A stretch of 64,000 bases of DNA from Dipetalonema caudispina (GCA_013365325.1 JABVXV010000152.1:62001-126000), one strand, 5' to 3'. Positions 18,942-33,861 are shown, numbered from the stretch's first letter. Translations and numbers: made by a program. The notes: generated by a model not told the origin, from the letters alone.

Positions 18942-21900
18942 ATGCGAGCTTGGTTATTGGTTGCTACAATTCCAACTCTTTCATTTATTTTTCCATTCAT
19001 ACTTTACATTTGTCCATCCTTTTTTCATCCACTTTTTTTCGGTCATTATAGTATGTTTTTATCTTTTAAATATTTATTTTATTGTATTTTCTTTTCTTTT
19101 TGAAATAATTTTAAAATTGGCCTACTAATAGGATTGAATTTCTTCTCCCTTCTTTAAATCTTAATTTAATAATTAATCCTTTATTGCGATATTTTTTACT
19201 CATAATATTCATCTCGAGAATATCTTATAAATAGTATAAGGAGATAAGTAAAGATAGACGGAATATGTTGAGAGTTGTACGGAATACAATTTCTGGAAGT
19301 TTCATAGCAATGATGCTTTAAGCTGATAAGATATCTTGATGCAAGCGATAATAATTAGACGGAATTGTAATTAAAAACGTGACCTGATTTGAGTTGATCC
19401 ATATAAGAGTTATGTTCAATTTAGAGTCACATCATTTCCAGAAAGGCATACTCAAATCGAATGACGGATAAATCCTACTTACTAAATGGTTTTATATTAA
19501 TCACTGAGAAGTATTTCTTGTATATGTTGCTGGAATCGACTTAACTTCTAGTCATAATAGAATCCGGCATAGAATTCATTTTTTTCGATATATTTTAGTA
19601 CGGGATTATGACGATTTCAATTTATTGAAAGGTGTTGTTTCATATGGTCGAAATTTCTATCTGAATGGGGAAGCAGGACGTTTAGGATGTTGGTTAGAAG
19701 TTTGCTATGATACGAATCCTTCGAAATAGATCAGTGATTTCCATTCGGGATATCTTGATAACTTTTAGTAATTTAGCAAATACTAATGCTTAACAGAAGA
19801 GAGAAATAAACTCAAAAAAAGACTTTTAGGGTGAATCAAAATAGTTAGTCAAAAATTATTATTAAATTCTATTATTGAGAAAGTTTGAAAAAAAGCGTAT
19901 GATTTTGATTACTTTAGAAAAGCTTCAATTTTTATTTTATTAATAATTTCCTTAATAGTTTTGCGAATGGATAATGAAAAAGTTTTTTTTTTTTTTCATT
20001 TAGTATGGCAAAAGTATTCTGTTGTAGGGGTCGAAAGTTTTAAAAAACAGTACTAATTATTGATTTTTGTTTTCAATTCCATTATATATCAATGAATCAT
20101 AGGCATATATTACCGAAAACATTGTCTGAACAAGTGAAGCAAAAAGGATTATCAAATGAAGAAATGGAAGAATTAATGGCCGAGCGAAATTATACAATTG
20201 TCGTTTATTTACATGGCAGTACTCACAGTCGGTAATGGGTAGAAGGAATTGAATTTCAATAATTTGGATAAATTTCATAAGCAAATTTTAATTTTTTCTA
20301 AATAAAATAATGCTTAAGCAATAGAAGCAAAAATTTTTTTCCTTCCTCTGAAAAATAAACGTTTTTAGACTAAAAATTAGAAAGAAAATATGGGAAGAAT
20401 ATGCAAAATTTGAAAATGAATTGGAATTGATATTAAAGCTGAACAATTTCGTAAATTTGAAGCAAAACAAATAAAAGAAAATCTTTGTAAAGTTTAAGGT
20501 TAAAAACAGAAAAGCAAATATCAATGTAATTTTTATAGCAAATCCATAAAAGTATGTTTAATTAAAACTTAAATATTTCCATTTGTTATCAAATAATAGA
20601 TGCGTTGATAAAAAAACAAATGACAAAAAATTTATTAATTTTTTAAATTAAAAAAAAAAAAAAAATCTTTTTCATTTCAGACAATGGACTAATCGAGTAG
20701 ATACATATAATGTATTGTCAGCAATGGATTTTCATATACTTTGCCTAGATTATAGAGGTTATTTGATAAAAAGAAATATATAATTTAATTATAATTAAGA
20801 AGATATTTAACAAAACATACAACTGATAAAAAGATAATAGTTGATAAGATAATATGTACATACATTCTTTAATTTAATAATTGTTCCTTTAACAATAATG
20901 TACTGATAACGATAGATTTTCCTTCTTATTTTTTTTAAAATATTAACAAAGTCATGACAAATAATTCCCCAAAAATCATTTTTTTTTTTACGAATTAAAT
21001 TAAAATGTTTGAATAATTATCAGCCAAATTTATTAATAATTAAAATTTATGGTAACTATTACATGGTATAATTTAGGATTTGGTGATTCAGCTGGCTATC
21101 CAAGTGAAACCGGAATTGTTTCGGATTCCATGTTTTTATTCAATTATACGAAAAACTTAGCAGGCAAAAATTATATATTCATATGGGGACATTCGATGGG
21201 GACTGGGTATGCAAAATTTATTTCAATAATTTTTTGTATACCCAACATGTAATATGGGTTTCAAGTGGTATTTTGTAATAGATATAACTGAACATATATG
21301 TATTCAAGGATATAAATATTCCGATTTTATCATTCATTGAAATAATCTTTACCGGATTTAATTGGTCCATAAACAACTAAACATCACATATAATTTTTGA
21401 TTTACATAAATTAAAATTTTTGCGAATAATCATCAGATTTTTCCAATAGTTTAACTAATTGGTGAATTAAAGAAATTAAGAAGTTGAAACTATAATCATT
21501 AGAAAGTTACTTCCGGAAAACTGATACACGGTTGTACTTCATCAAATATTTGAACAGATTTGCTGAATGAATAGATCGAGCGGAAGAATTTGATGACTAA
21601 TTTTGTTAGTTACATTTAAGAAAATTTGTTAATGATTACCTAAAAACTATCATACTGGAAGATTTTATAAATCTAGTAAATTTCCGAATATTCGGGAAAT
21701 GACTATGAATGGACATTTCTTCATGCTTTTTTTTCTTTAAGTGTTGAATTATCGTAATCTAAAATTATTTCAAAGGATTGCAACAACAGTAGCAATGGAA
21801 TTGAGTATGAAACATATGCCACCAACAGGTTTAATTCTGGAAGCGCCCTTCAACAATGCTATCGATCTTATTTCACAATCACCGGAATCGGCCCCGTGGC

Positions 21901-22850
21901 GTTGGACACCGTGGTTTAACGTTTTTGTAAAGCAATCTATACCAAATGCTGGACTTCACTTTGATTCCGATATAAATATTAAATTGTAAAATTTCATTTT
22001 TTAAACTTTGCTTCAAATTCAAATTATTATGAAATTTTGTCGAAATCTTAAAATGATTGAATTTGTCCATGATGGAGATTTATAGTAATTTGCATAATCA
22101 TAGGAAGGCTAGTATAATTGCAAAATAAGCATTAGTACGATTCGGTAATTATGAGAAAATTTGACGGGAAAACAACAAGTTTACATGTTGAAACATCATT
22201 TAACAGTACAACAGGAAAATGAAATTTCTTTGACAAATAGTCCCTAATTATTTATATAGCGCAAATTTTTCGTTTTTCTTTTTTAGTTTGATATATTATA
22301 TTAGAAAATGAAATATTATAGCTATGTAAGTCATACATGTCACTTACGTCAAGATTGCAGGATCACGTGTCCAATATTAATAATGCATGCTGCTGATGAT
22401 GAAGTAATATCAATATCATTGGCTAAAAAATTACGTGATGCAGCGTTATCAGCAAATCGTGACGTTAGGTTTATTTCATTTGCTAGCGGACGTGGGCTGC
22501 TTCACAAACATATTAATAAAGCTTCAGAATTACCTCTCATATTGAAGTTCGTTTTTTTCTATGCTTAAATTAATTTAAAAATTAAACACATAAAATAATA
22601 AAGTCGAATATTTCACAATAGCTTCATCCAATTAATTGAATTAAACTTGAGTTAAATTAAATCAATCTTTGAGCCAAATTAACATCATAATAGATTATGA
22701 AATTATTCGACTGAGTTTTTCTTTTGTTTTAGAAAAAAAAAACGAAAAATCATACTAATTAAATCGAAATTTCATTTTTTTAGAGACTTTATTCATTACT
22801 GCATTCGAGCACAAAAATATGCTGAAGAAATTGATGGGAAAAATGTATAA
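18942..22850 (+). CDS. ABHD12: ABHD12-type alpha/beta-hydrolase (membrane lipid hydrolase)
   Basis: ABHD12 enzymes are single-pass membrane serine hydrolases; mammalian ABHD12 cleaves lysophosphatidylserine and monoacylglycerols. Exons: 18942-19050, 19599-19692, 20103-20231, 20681-20757, 21077-21206, 21776-21985, 22361-22546, 22784-22850; 333 aa with every phase consistent. The ATG at 18942 follows an in-frame TAA at 18927. Residues 4-25 (WLLVATIPTLSFIFPFILYI) form the expected N-terminal membrane anchor. Then come GRNFYL and GCWHILP (family NYYL and GVWHTVP), the oxyanion-hole region VVYLHGS, DYRG-FGDS, the nucleophile elbow GHSMGTG, LILEAPF, the acid HAADDEV, and the catalytic His in LLHKHI followed by KASELP. 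So all triad members are present. Human ABHD12 is longer (about 398 aa), mainly at the N-terminus. Exon 1 is the least certain part; it is supported by phase and hydrophobicity rather than strong identity. Confidence 0.9.
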
Positions 22851-22957
22851 GATTCGTATTCTAAAAGTCTTAAAATCAAGAATTGATCAGAAATCATTTA
22901 TCGCTAATAGTTCGTCTAATTAAATTCAAAAATTGAAACATTCTGTTTAATATAATC

Positions 22958-22963
22958 AATAAA
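22958..22963 (+). terminator. candidate polyadenylation signal of the ABHD12-like gene
   Basis: Canonical AATAAA 107 bases beyond the stop codon, followed by an A-rich stretch; a normal distance for a nematode 3' end. Confidence 0.5.
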
Positions 22964-25013
22964 AAACATTCTACTTTCTTTTATACCATCATTTGAAGCT
23001 GATAGAAAAGGAAAAGCCATTTGTTAGTAAAAGATTTGAATTCAAAAGAATAAATAATTTTCAAAACTGCAAACTATAAGGAAGGCAAGTAATGTAATTT
23101 ATCTTCGATTGAATTCCAAAATGTCAACTTCTTTCAATGTACTCAAAAGTCGTCGATGAAAAAATGTCGGGAATAGACATTGAAATCTCAATGATGCCAA
23201 GAATGTCGCCACTTTCATGTTTATGAAATGAAAAATACAATGTAAATTTTATCATTTCATACATATTTTTCCAATATTTTGGTCCAATTTTCTTACTCTA
23301 ACTTTTCTTTTGACAGAATTCGACTTGAAAAAAATATTTGCTTGACCTGAGAAATCTATTGTTATTATTGTTATTGTTGTCTTTTATTGTTTGTTGAAAG
23401 AAAAAAAAATCTTCGGAATTTCCTATTCTACTAATTATAGAAAATAGATTGAAAATTGATTAACAGACAAAAATAACAAATAAAAATTTGCACAAATTTT
23501 TTGATGAAAAAAATTCAGTCACTTTTTTTCCCTTAGTTTCATATTCCATATAAAAAAATTCCGATTGATAATTCTCTTTCGCTTAGAAATTTTTAATTTC
23601 TAATTTTATTATTATTAATTTTATCACTGTTTAATTCACTTTCTCGATTGGTTTATTACTTTTCCTTTTTAAATAGAATATTAATAAACAATTAGCGGTT
23701 AATCAATTGTATTCGCTACTATTTGATGATAAATTTGCATAATATGAAAGGAAGATATTAAGTTCTTGCGACTTACATTTCGATTATCTATTACTTCAAG
23801 TTATCAGGAAGCTTTTTTTTGATAGCAATAACGAAATTTTTCTTTGTTTCTTTCTACACTCAATTAGTGGCCGATAATTTTATTACCCAAAAGCATCGGG
23901 TATCTTTTCTTTTTTGTGCCCACTGAATGTCAAATATCACTTCCATATCACGATAGTAGGAAAATTTGAAAAAGGCAAAGTTACTCAAAAATTTCCTTCC
24001 TTTTTTCTACACTGAGAAATAGATGGGTAAATTTTTTACCCAAAAAAATCATGTACCTTTTTTTGTGCGCAATTAAACGTCGGATATAGTTTCTATTAAG
24101 ATGATGATGGTAGAATTTCGAAGCGGTAAAATTGTGGAGGGAAAAAAATGTAAATTTAATAATGGTTTGTGTCAGACATTAGGATGGTACTAATGATTTA
24201 ATGATGAATGGATGAAATTAGAATAATTTGAAAAAAAGAAAAAAAAAACGGAAGAAACGGTATTGAAGAATGACAATGTATTGTACAGATAATTTAGTAA
24301 AAACCTGAAATTTGCTGCTGGATTTGTAATTTTTGAAGAATTTTGATGGTATTAAAAAATATTTTGCCCTAATTTCATTTCTTTTCCATAGCTTTTCCTA
24401 GCAGTTAAACTAACATTTTTTATTTTTCTTCTTTCTTTTTTTGCTACTTATCAATGTTAAATAAGTGTAATACAGTTAATGTAAGAAGTGTATTTCAAGT
24501 AAATTATCCAATACTTATGATTTGTTATTAAAAGCTATCTTTGCTAACTATTAGTAATTATTAATTAGCAAGTTAAAAATATTGGCATACCAGTAATATT
24601 CAAATTTTTAACAACTCAGCATATCATAACATTTAATATATTAAAAAAAACTATATGCAGTGTTTCACCGCATGTAATTTTGATAAAATAAATATAATTT
24701 AATAAAATAATTTTGAAAAGAAATTAACAATATATTGGCATTTGATTCTAATTTTTTCTCCATTTATAGATTATGGTTTAAATAGTTTAAAAAATTAAAA
24801 TTTTTGTTTCATTTGCTTATTTATAAAATAGTTACATAGATTATCGTTGAAATAATTTGAATAATTTTCTTCATTTTGAAATTAAGGCAACTGTCCATTT
24901 CATCGTACAATTTTTTTAATTTCTCCTGCTAATAGCATTATCATCATTTAAAAAATTATTATATCTGATTGCGTAATATTCATTATCAGTTATTAACTTT
25001 TCAAGTAATTTAA

Positions 25014-25035
25014 TACACAAACACACACACACACA
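25014..25035. repeat. (CA)n microsatellite
   Basis: About ten CA units with one interruption, read directly. Confidence 0.9.
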
Positions 25036-26596
25036 TTGCTGTATTGATAACATAATATAATAGCAATTCCCTTTATATCCTCTGCAATGTAACATTTATG
25101 ATCACTTCAATTTCGAGATTTTAATTTCAGATTTTAAATAAAAGTTCAACATAAATATTAGTATAACAGAAGAAAAAAATTTCCCTTTTTCATATTTAAA
25201 ATTGTAGCCATCATTCTTTTCCTTATTTTTCAATCCCATGTTTGAAAAATTGAAAAAGTAAAAAAAAATCAGATAAGAAAAGATAAAAATTTGCTTAATT
25301 TCTTTTTTCTTTTTTTTTTTGAATAGTTTATCTTATAAGCTTTCACTATATTTCACATTTGTTTATTTTATAATCGTTTAATGGATGCATTTGCATTGTT
25401 AATAAAAATTTTTTCCTTCACTTTTTCAAATTTTTTTTTTTTGAATTTCCTTTTTTTAACACTTCTCTCACTACACATTTCCACCCGTGTGCAATTGTCA
25501 GTGCAAGAAAGTTATTTGCAGTTATTAAACTGTTTATTCAATTAAAATATTGAACTGATAATTGATATCAAAAAGCAAAAAAAAAAAAACCAGAAATAAT
25601 TGCTAAGTTAAGATAAATCGTTAAAATTGTATTTGAACAATTATATTCATTATATTATACCTTTTCACTGAGGTGTTCTTCATTTTTATTTAATTATTTG
25701 ATTAGATACTCACTTATTTATTAATCATATCTGATATCTTATCATCATGTAATAGTTAACTTTTGATTATATTTTACTCATTTAATTTTACCTATTTTAT
25801 TTGACGGGAACTTATTGATAGCAATAAAAAATCTATCTAATAAATAACTAATTCCGAAATGAGCCATAATTAAAAACTTTCTTCGATTATTCAACTGCTG
25901 TTATTTAAATATTTTTTTGCAAATCACCATTATTCAAATTATTTAAATTTTCTAATAATTTAATGAAGCTTGTAGTTCCAATGAAGTTATCCTGACTACA
26001 AAATTCACTTGAAAGTATTCATCGATTGGTTAAAAATTTTTATTTTTATTGGTTCAACTGAAGTAATTGTGCAGTTTAAAAAATTATTTTGCAAAATCCA
26101 ACCGAAATTCATTGTCTTTTAAATCAGCTTGCAACAAAGTGAAGCAAAAGAATGCCTTATTAAAAGTTTAGGTCAGATTTTCTTTTTTGCAAATTAATTA
26201 TGGAAAGAATATAAAATATCAAGTAATGAATAATAATGCAAAGTGTAAAGTTTATCTTGCTTCAAAACCTAATAAAATAATTTAGAAAAAATGAATTTAT
26301 CCATTTTTTCAGCCTGTATTTACTGTAAAATTTTCTTTTTCAAATATTAACGTTTCTTTTCTTTTTTTTCTTAATGTGTAAACATTCATCAATTCGCTTA
26401 AGAAATATTACTTTTCTGTTGCATTCCAACGTTCAATTATTTTTGTACGTTAAATTGTAATTAGGAGACGAAGAATGAGAAAGAAGAAAACATTTTTGTG
26501 TTATTGTTTATTTACTTCAATCTTCTGAATGAATCGATCAAATAATTATTCTTCACATAAGTAAATATTAATTATTGATTGAGTAAACTAAGGAAT

Positions 26597-26765
26597 TGAT
26601 CAGCTTTTAATAATTCTCATTAAGAAAGACTTCTTTATGATTCTATCGCTTTCATTGATAGATTGTTTCGTAATTTAGATTGCTTTCGTTGAGAAACTTC
26701 TTTATAATTCTGATCACTTTCATCAACAGAATTCTTCGTGATTCTGATCGCTTTTACTGATAATA
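26597..26765. repeat. degenerate tandem repeat, unit about 34 bp
   Basis: Four diverged copies of a roughly 34-base unit run from about 26630 to 26765, each with a core like TTCTTTATGATTCTGATCGC followed by TTTCATTGATAGAA. A weaker fifth copy may precede them from 26597. The units have diverged by substitution but keep the spacing. This is non-coding and lies inside the gene-poor stretch. Confidence 0.7.
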
Positions 26766-28673
26766 TGCTACATCATATCGTATGGAGATAATAGTGCCAG
26801 TTTTTCTGTTTTCCTCATAATTTCTCTTCTTCTCTCATTATGTTTTATAAAAGTAACGTCTGGAAATATTTTTTTCATATGTAAATAAAAATTACATTTT
26901 CGAAGTTTTTTAAATTTATTCTCGCGTAAATTTCTCTTTTGTTAAAACTTATTTGTTCATTTTGACTTCTTTTACCATTTCTTTTTTTGCTTTTTAGGAA
27001 TTTTCTTGAGCGAACTAAAAAAAACTATAAAATATATTATAAATTCTAATACAGTGAAGTTTTTAATATGAAAATCAAGTAAAAGCTGTGAAATATTTAC
27101 TCCAAAAGTTGTTTGATAATTGCAAGCAAAAGTAAAAAAAAAAATTGCTGGCAAAATATTTGTAATTTTCTTTAATTCTCAGTTTCTTGAAATTATCGAA
27201 ATTTTTTTTCAACGATCTTAATCTTACTTATTGTTTATTTCTTTCTTTTTATTTTACACTTTATGTTATAAATGAATTATTATGAATGGAAAAAAGAATA
27301 AGCAAATAAATGAATAAATGGCAAAGGATAAAACGGCACGAATGTTTTCGAGCTATATAATATTATCGCTAAATGATTATAGTAATAACAAAAAAAGAAA
27401 GAAAAAAATTTACTTCTAGCAATTAAACACGGTAGTTTATGACCTGAGAATAACAAATCAATAATTAAAACAGGTAATTTGTTCGCTGATAATTCTTTTA
27501 TCCAACTGATAGTGATGAAATTTTTGCATTCTTTCCTCCATTCAAAAATAAAAAAAATTCATCACATCAATCGGAATTAGCTACCTGTTCTTACCTATAT
27601 CGATTAGTCAATTTGTATTCTTTCTTATTTTTGATCATCATATATCAATAAATTTATTAAAGATTTTACTAATTATTATCAGTTTATTAATTCATTATCA
27701 TCCTTACCACAACAAGATTATTCATACCAAATTAGGTTTATTAATTCTGCTTTAAACTACTTATATTTCCTCAATAAATTTTTTCCTTAATTGATTTCAT
27801 TAAAAAATTTTATATTTGCTCTGTAATCTTAAATAATTTCTACCTATTAATAACGTTACTTCGTAACTTTTTGATTTCATTAGTAAAATTTTATTAAATA
27901 AGCATAAATTTTGTAACATCAGAGTCAAAAAGGTTAAATTTGGCGCTTTGTTTTGGAACATTTGTCAATTACTTCCTTGATCACAACAATTCTATTTTTT
28001 ATACCTATAGTTACTTAGTTACCCGTAGCAATGGGTAAATTAACCTATGATGAAGTCAATCGTTGATGATGCCATTAGAATTCACATATAAATGAGCCAC
28101 AAATTGCAGTACTTAAATGTTATTTGTCAAAAGGACGACAATATTTTTTACAAATTTTTGCTCAAACAGTAATCCTTCCTACGAATTTAAATTATTTAAT
28201 GAATAAAAATAAACATTTATCTTATAATATAGCCGCTATAATGCATAAAGTCAAATAAATTTGTGTATGGCAAGAGAAAATTCCTCAGTTGAAACAATAT
28301 TTTAAATTTATTTTTAAAAAATCAAAATACAATCAAATTTCGTTCTTTCTTTTCAGCCATAATCTATCACTTAATCTAACAATTTTTTTTTACATCCGTG
28401 AATTGAAATTTATTTAGTCAGTTAGTTAGTCAGTTATTCGATCGGTAAGTCAATCTCAATCAGTCAACAATTAGTTTGTCATTTTTGATGCAAAAAAAGA
28501 GATTTTTCTTTATTTTTCGATTGTCTTTCTTTTTATAAAAAGAAATTTTTAAAAAAATGACCTGATTTTTTTTTCATTTTTATCAATAATTTTTTTGCTA
28601 CCATTAAAGAATTAGGTCATATTAGTTTTCATTAAAAATATTAACAAGTTCGTACTGAAAAATTAGACGCGCA

Positions 28674-28717
28674 AAGAAGGGAGGAAAAGAGAGGGAGAGA
28701 GAGGCAGAGAAAGGAAA
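28674..28717. repeat. purine-rich GA tract
   Basis: About 44 bases, nearly all purine (GAGGGAGAGAGAGGCAGAG core). It is one of several polypurine or polypyrimidine tracts in the window (others near 43.04, 44.35, 47.20 and 62.43 kb). Confidence 0.8.
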
Positions 28718-31700
28718 ATTATGGTAATAATAAATGAAATTTTTAGGATAAATTTTTATTTCGTTGCATAAAATTATACTTTTTAATAATCATTTTAAAG
28801 TGAAATAAAGAAAAGTCAAAAAACCTATTAATTAGCCTACGGAATGAAATTGTGGAGTACAATACGAAATTTTATAGTCATTTAATTCTGGTTTTCTTTT
28901 AATTTAAAATGGGTAGACTTTCTTTAGGCAACCGAGCATCCATTGCTATCAATAAATTTTTGTCTTAAATTTTTTTCTTCTTAAATTTCAAAACGCCAGA
29001 CAATTTTCTTAGTTGACAGAAGCTACTAGAAATCATAAATTTCATCGACATCGTTGCGTTAGTTTGTCGTAAGTTCCGGTTCGCATTCTTTGCGATACCT
29101 GTGATATACGATTATACTCATTCAATTTTTACCTTTCGAGAGATTACTGAAAATTTTTGTTTATGCTCCATACCCAAATATTTTCGTTCGTCCTAACTTT
29201 CCGAATTAATAAAATTTGAAAAAGCAAGTGCGTTAAAACGCTTGTAGCAATTAAATTATTCATCATTCATTTTTTGTTATTCACTTTTTCTTTGGTGATA
29301 ATTATTTCGAATTAGATCCCCGTAAATTTGGTATCACAGAAAACAATGACTGGTGAAGAATTCGATAGCAAACTAGAATTGAAAATTTTTTGAAACCGGA
29401 ACTGATAAGGTGAAATGCTTCAGTGAGTTAATTAACGTTGGTTATTTCGTTAAATTAATTTGATTTATGAAATCGTTCAATTGTTGGTGTATCTGCATTG
29501 ATTAAGATTCTGTATAAGTAAGTATTTGTCATTTTTTTTTTTCAGAATAAGTAATATCAGGGCGAAATTTTGCTTGATATGCAATTTCGGGCAACTTGAA
29601 ATGTGTCAGTTTTACTGCTAAAAATATACTTATCATTTACGACAGCTATCAATCTTAATAATTGTTGAGTTATAACAAAAATTAGCAAGCAACTCAAATT
29701 GAAATTGGCAAATTTGAGAAAACGCTTAATCATTTTTAATATGACTCATTTGAAGATATAACTTTTGCCAGAAATTTCATTAAAAATATTTTCAAGATTG
29801 TTGATAAAGTAACCAAAAAAAATTTTCATTCCACCCATATTTTGCCTTCATTCAATGAATTTTAATTTCATGCACTGACAGTGAAATCTATTCCAAAATT
29901 ATGAAGAAAGTTCTTTACAGGCGGGTTTGTATTGTTAAGTTTAAACTTCTTTTGTCTTGTTTTTTTTTTTTTTCATTTTTCTTTTAAAATTTTTCCAGAG
30001 ATTATTGCCAATTTGGAATCACTCAGGTCATCATCCAATTATTACAGTATAAAAGCAAGAGAGCATATCCATAAATTACTTTTTAATTTCTACCTTGAAA
30101 ACTCAAAAAAAAAAAAAAACGACAAATTGGTTTCGAAAATTTGAAATCGTTCTGAACGAGTGACATTGATGAAAATTCAGTGAACCATTATGATTTGTTT
30201 AAAAACGGAACACTTACTGCAAAATTTGAAATGTAGAAAACCTCCAAAAGTCATTTTTTTTTATTTGGAAATTCATGAAATTGATTACTATTTTAAATTT
30301 CCATCGACTTCTGTTATCGTCAAGAAATAATCTATCACAGTATCCTAAGGGTATGGTTATCCCCATTTTTGAATTTCTAAACCATTCTTTCGTCTGAACA
30401 TCTCATCAAATTGTCATCCTCTTTTTTCTTTCTGAATCAGAATTTATTTCAATTTCTTTAATCAAGTTTATTGGTTTGAATTAACGTTTTGAATCAATCG
30501 TAAAATCCAAATTTCATTTACGTTTCAAAGCAGAAATTCTATTCGTTTTCTTAAACCTTTGTAATTATTTAAGTGTTTAAATCGACCCTTCTTTTTATCA
30601 TTCATCCCTTGCAGTTTATTTATCAATGAGATAAATAAGATAGGTTTTGCAATGAAAAAACAATTTGAGAAATTTAATTCACAAAAAAGTTGAAAGTAAA
30701 TAATGTGATATGAATTTAATTTGAATTTATTCTAAGTTCATTTTTGACCTTAACTTTTTCAGCATAATAAATAAATTTGTACCATAAATTTTATTCACTT
30801 TTCCCCTCAAAAAATCAGTATGGATTTTTTCAATCCACATATTGTAATAAAATTACCAAAGAAAACTTTGCCGATGAATAAGCAATTAATCAAAACTTAA
30901 GATTACATTAATTATGTTTAAATTACAGCTTGCAAATATTACGAGAATTAAGAGAAAAATTTGGAAAACTTAAAATTTTTATCCAGAAAAATTTTTTTTC
31001 CAAGTGCTAAAATTTTCATCGATTTCTTTAAAATTTATTTTCTTTTTTACAGATTAAATTTATGATTCAGTAAATTGATTTGAAGAAGTTTTGATCATAT
31101 TAAACCAGAAATGCAATGCTTATTCGAGGTTTTGCTTTCGATGTCGAATTTTTAATTCGAATACAATTCTATATTGTATATTTACCGGTCTAAAACCTCT
31201 TAATTACTTTAAATTATAATACTTAATGATATATTTATGTATCAATCCATTATTTAGTTCAGTTATTTCTTTTTTATGCCCACAAGACATTATTGAATCT
31301 TAAATATTTCTCAAAAATAATTGAGCTTTCACTCCTTCCTTTCTTCATTAACATTTTTCATTTATTTCTGACATATACAGTGATAAATTGATAAAATTAA
31401 ATTTGGTTATAGTTTATTTATTTATTTTTTTTGTCAACGATATAACTAATGAATTAAACTGAGTAAAACCAATTAAAAACGTAACATTTGTAATTATTTC
31501 TCCAACATGAAATAATTTCCTGTTTGGATTAAGCTTAACGAGCTATTATTTGTAATTATTTCTCCATCATTGGAAGCGAAAATTTTCTGGTATATCCCAT
31601 ACATCATCATTATTATTACTGATTATCAAGAGAGAAATGCAGCAGAAGGATGAAGGATGCACTTAAGAAAGATATTGGAAATTAAAAAAAACTGGTTAGA

Positions 31701-32978
31701 TATATTCTATCACTTACATTACATCATTTTGCATCATTATAGGTTAGACTATCTGCCACTTTAAGAAGACTAGACTAACAATTGCTCATATATTTTCCAA
31801 TTTTTTTTTTTAGTCATATTCGAAACGAAAAATAGAATGGAAATATAATTTCATTCGGCCATTTCCATCTTCCTTTTCTTTCCTACCACTAATAATACTT
31901 TTCGTTGATTGAACTCTTCTTGTTATAAACTTTGTCACACAATCGATTTAGTTGTCGTGTTTTTTGCCCAATTTTTTAATTTCATTTTTATGAAAATTAG
32001 AATTGCTACCATTTCGAATACTTGCAAGCAATAGAGCTGTGTACCTTTTTTGTGATAATCGATTTGGGATTTGTAGAAGAATTGTGAGATTGTCTTTTAT
32101 TAATTCATTTCAGATTTATCGAAATTAGAATTATGATGCTCACATAGTTTTTTGTCTTTTTTCGACTGTGAGATTTTTCCGTTTTGTTCTATAATTTGAT
32201 AGGCAGAATATCACTTAGATAAGTAAATCCAACATATTTCCTGATCAATCATTTAGAATCACCGATGGATTCAGAATTACTCACTTAAAGTCATTATTCT
32301 CCTGAAAATACTATGTCAATACTGTAGTGATGAGAAAGTTAATAATCGGTTAATTATGAAAGATATCAATCCTTTCATTCAATAATTTTTTTTTTCTTCT
32401 TTTGTATGTCATCCAGATGTTAGCCATCTTTGAAATTTAAAATTTCGGGTCGTAACAAAGATTGAATATAATGAAGAGTATAAATAAGACTGTAAGAGAA
32501 AAGATTATCGTTCATAAATAAAATCAGACATTTAACATTTATTTATCAAATTTGATGGGAAGATGAAGTTGCATTGATAACATAATGATATGAAATGATA
32601 ACAGATCCTAGTTAATACGATTATAAATATCGAATGCTTTTTGCTTCTCATATGTATATTATATGATTAAAAATTAAAGCTCAACTTTTACTTTAAAACT
32701 ACCTTTCTTATTATTAACACAGAAATGAATACTAATCAATTTCTTTTTTTAATTCATAAACAAAAAAAGGGAAAAATTAAGCATATATTTTTTATTTATT
32801 TCACGAAATGAAAGACAGGCAAAAGAAGAAATAAATTGTTTAATCGATTATTTCTCGTTTTCTTTATTCTTTATGAGACAATTCTGTCAACAAAATTGTC
32901 ATGCCATATTTTGAACTTAATATGAATAATTTAAACATAATAACAATTCTTTTATTTATATTTGATACTACAACGTTG

Positions 32979-33340
<362 letters not shown>

Positions 33341-33716
33341 ACTTAATTTCTATAACGATATCGTTTATTTTGATTGCAAAGAATAAGAAGAGCGAAGGTG
33401 GAAAATTTAATTGATGAGTTTTATTTTTAAAAATTGAAAAACAAATGAAACAAAAAATGGCACACACAATAATTTTGTCTTTATTTTATGCAGTTAAATT
33501 ATCACAGCAAATTAGGAAGCAATTACTGAGAGAGCGAGTCGATAATTTTATTTTTTTAAATTTTAATTCAATTTAATTTTCTTTTTTGTAAGATAAGTTT
33601 AGGATAAAATGTTTACTGTTACTAGTAAAATACTGCCTCACAAAACTATTTGAAACATGAAATTGCCACTTATTTACTTAACTTTTCCATTGTCTTCTTT
33701 CCGTATTATCTTCTAG

Positions 33717-33861
33717 CAAATTAGTTTAATCACCATAGGAACATCATCATCCGGAAATTCGTACTTACTCAGTAATTCTCTGAATTCCATTTCCATTAAA
33801 CCAGTCATATCTTAATCAGCCACATCGGCTTTATTTTTATACGCGTTTTTTAACCAATTAT
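33717..33861 (-). pseudogene. tuf: decayed elongation factor Tu G-domain fragment
   Basis: The minus strand reads IIG-stop-K, then NKADVAD-stop-DMTGL, then MEMEFRELLSKYEFPDDDVP and MV, ending at a stop near 33717. This lines up with the EF-Tu segment running from the G4 motif (NKxD) through the VEMEVRELLS-Y-FPGDD-P-V block. EF-Tu is the translation GTPase that delivers aminoacyl-tRNA; a family member is about 390-450 aa, so only about 45 residues remain. There are two internal stops and an altered stretch before NKAD, and no flanking EF-Tu sequence could be followed. The wording resembles bacterial or mitochondrial EF-Tu, not cytosolic eEF1A. Source is undecided: a Wolbachia insertion in the nuclear genome, or a copy of the nuclear gene for mitochondrial EF-Tu. 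Confidence 0.72.

Noticed and set aside
18871..19128. 85-codon hydrophobic ORF
   Set aside because: It overlaps the first ABHD12 exon in another frame; the 18942 frame gives the anchor and the correct splice phase.
29932..30144. 70-codon ORF containing an exon-like stretch IANLESLRSSSNYYSIKARE
   Set aside because: Has an acceptor-like TTTCCAG before it but ends in a poly-A run, with no usable donor or neighbouring exon.
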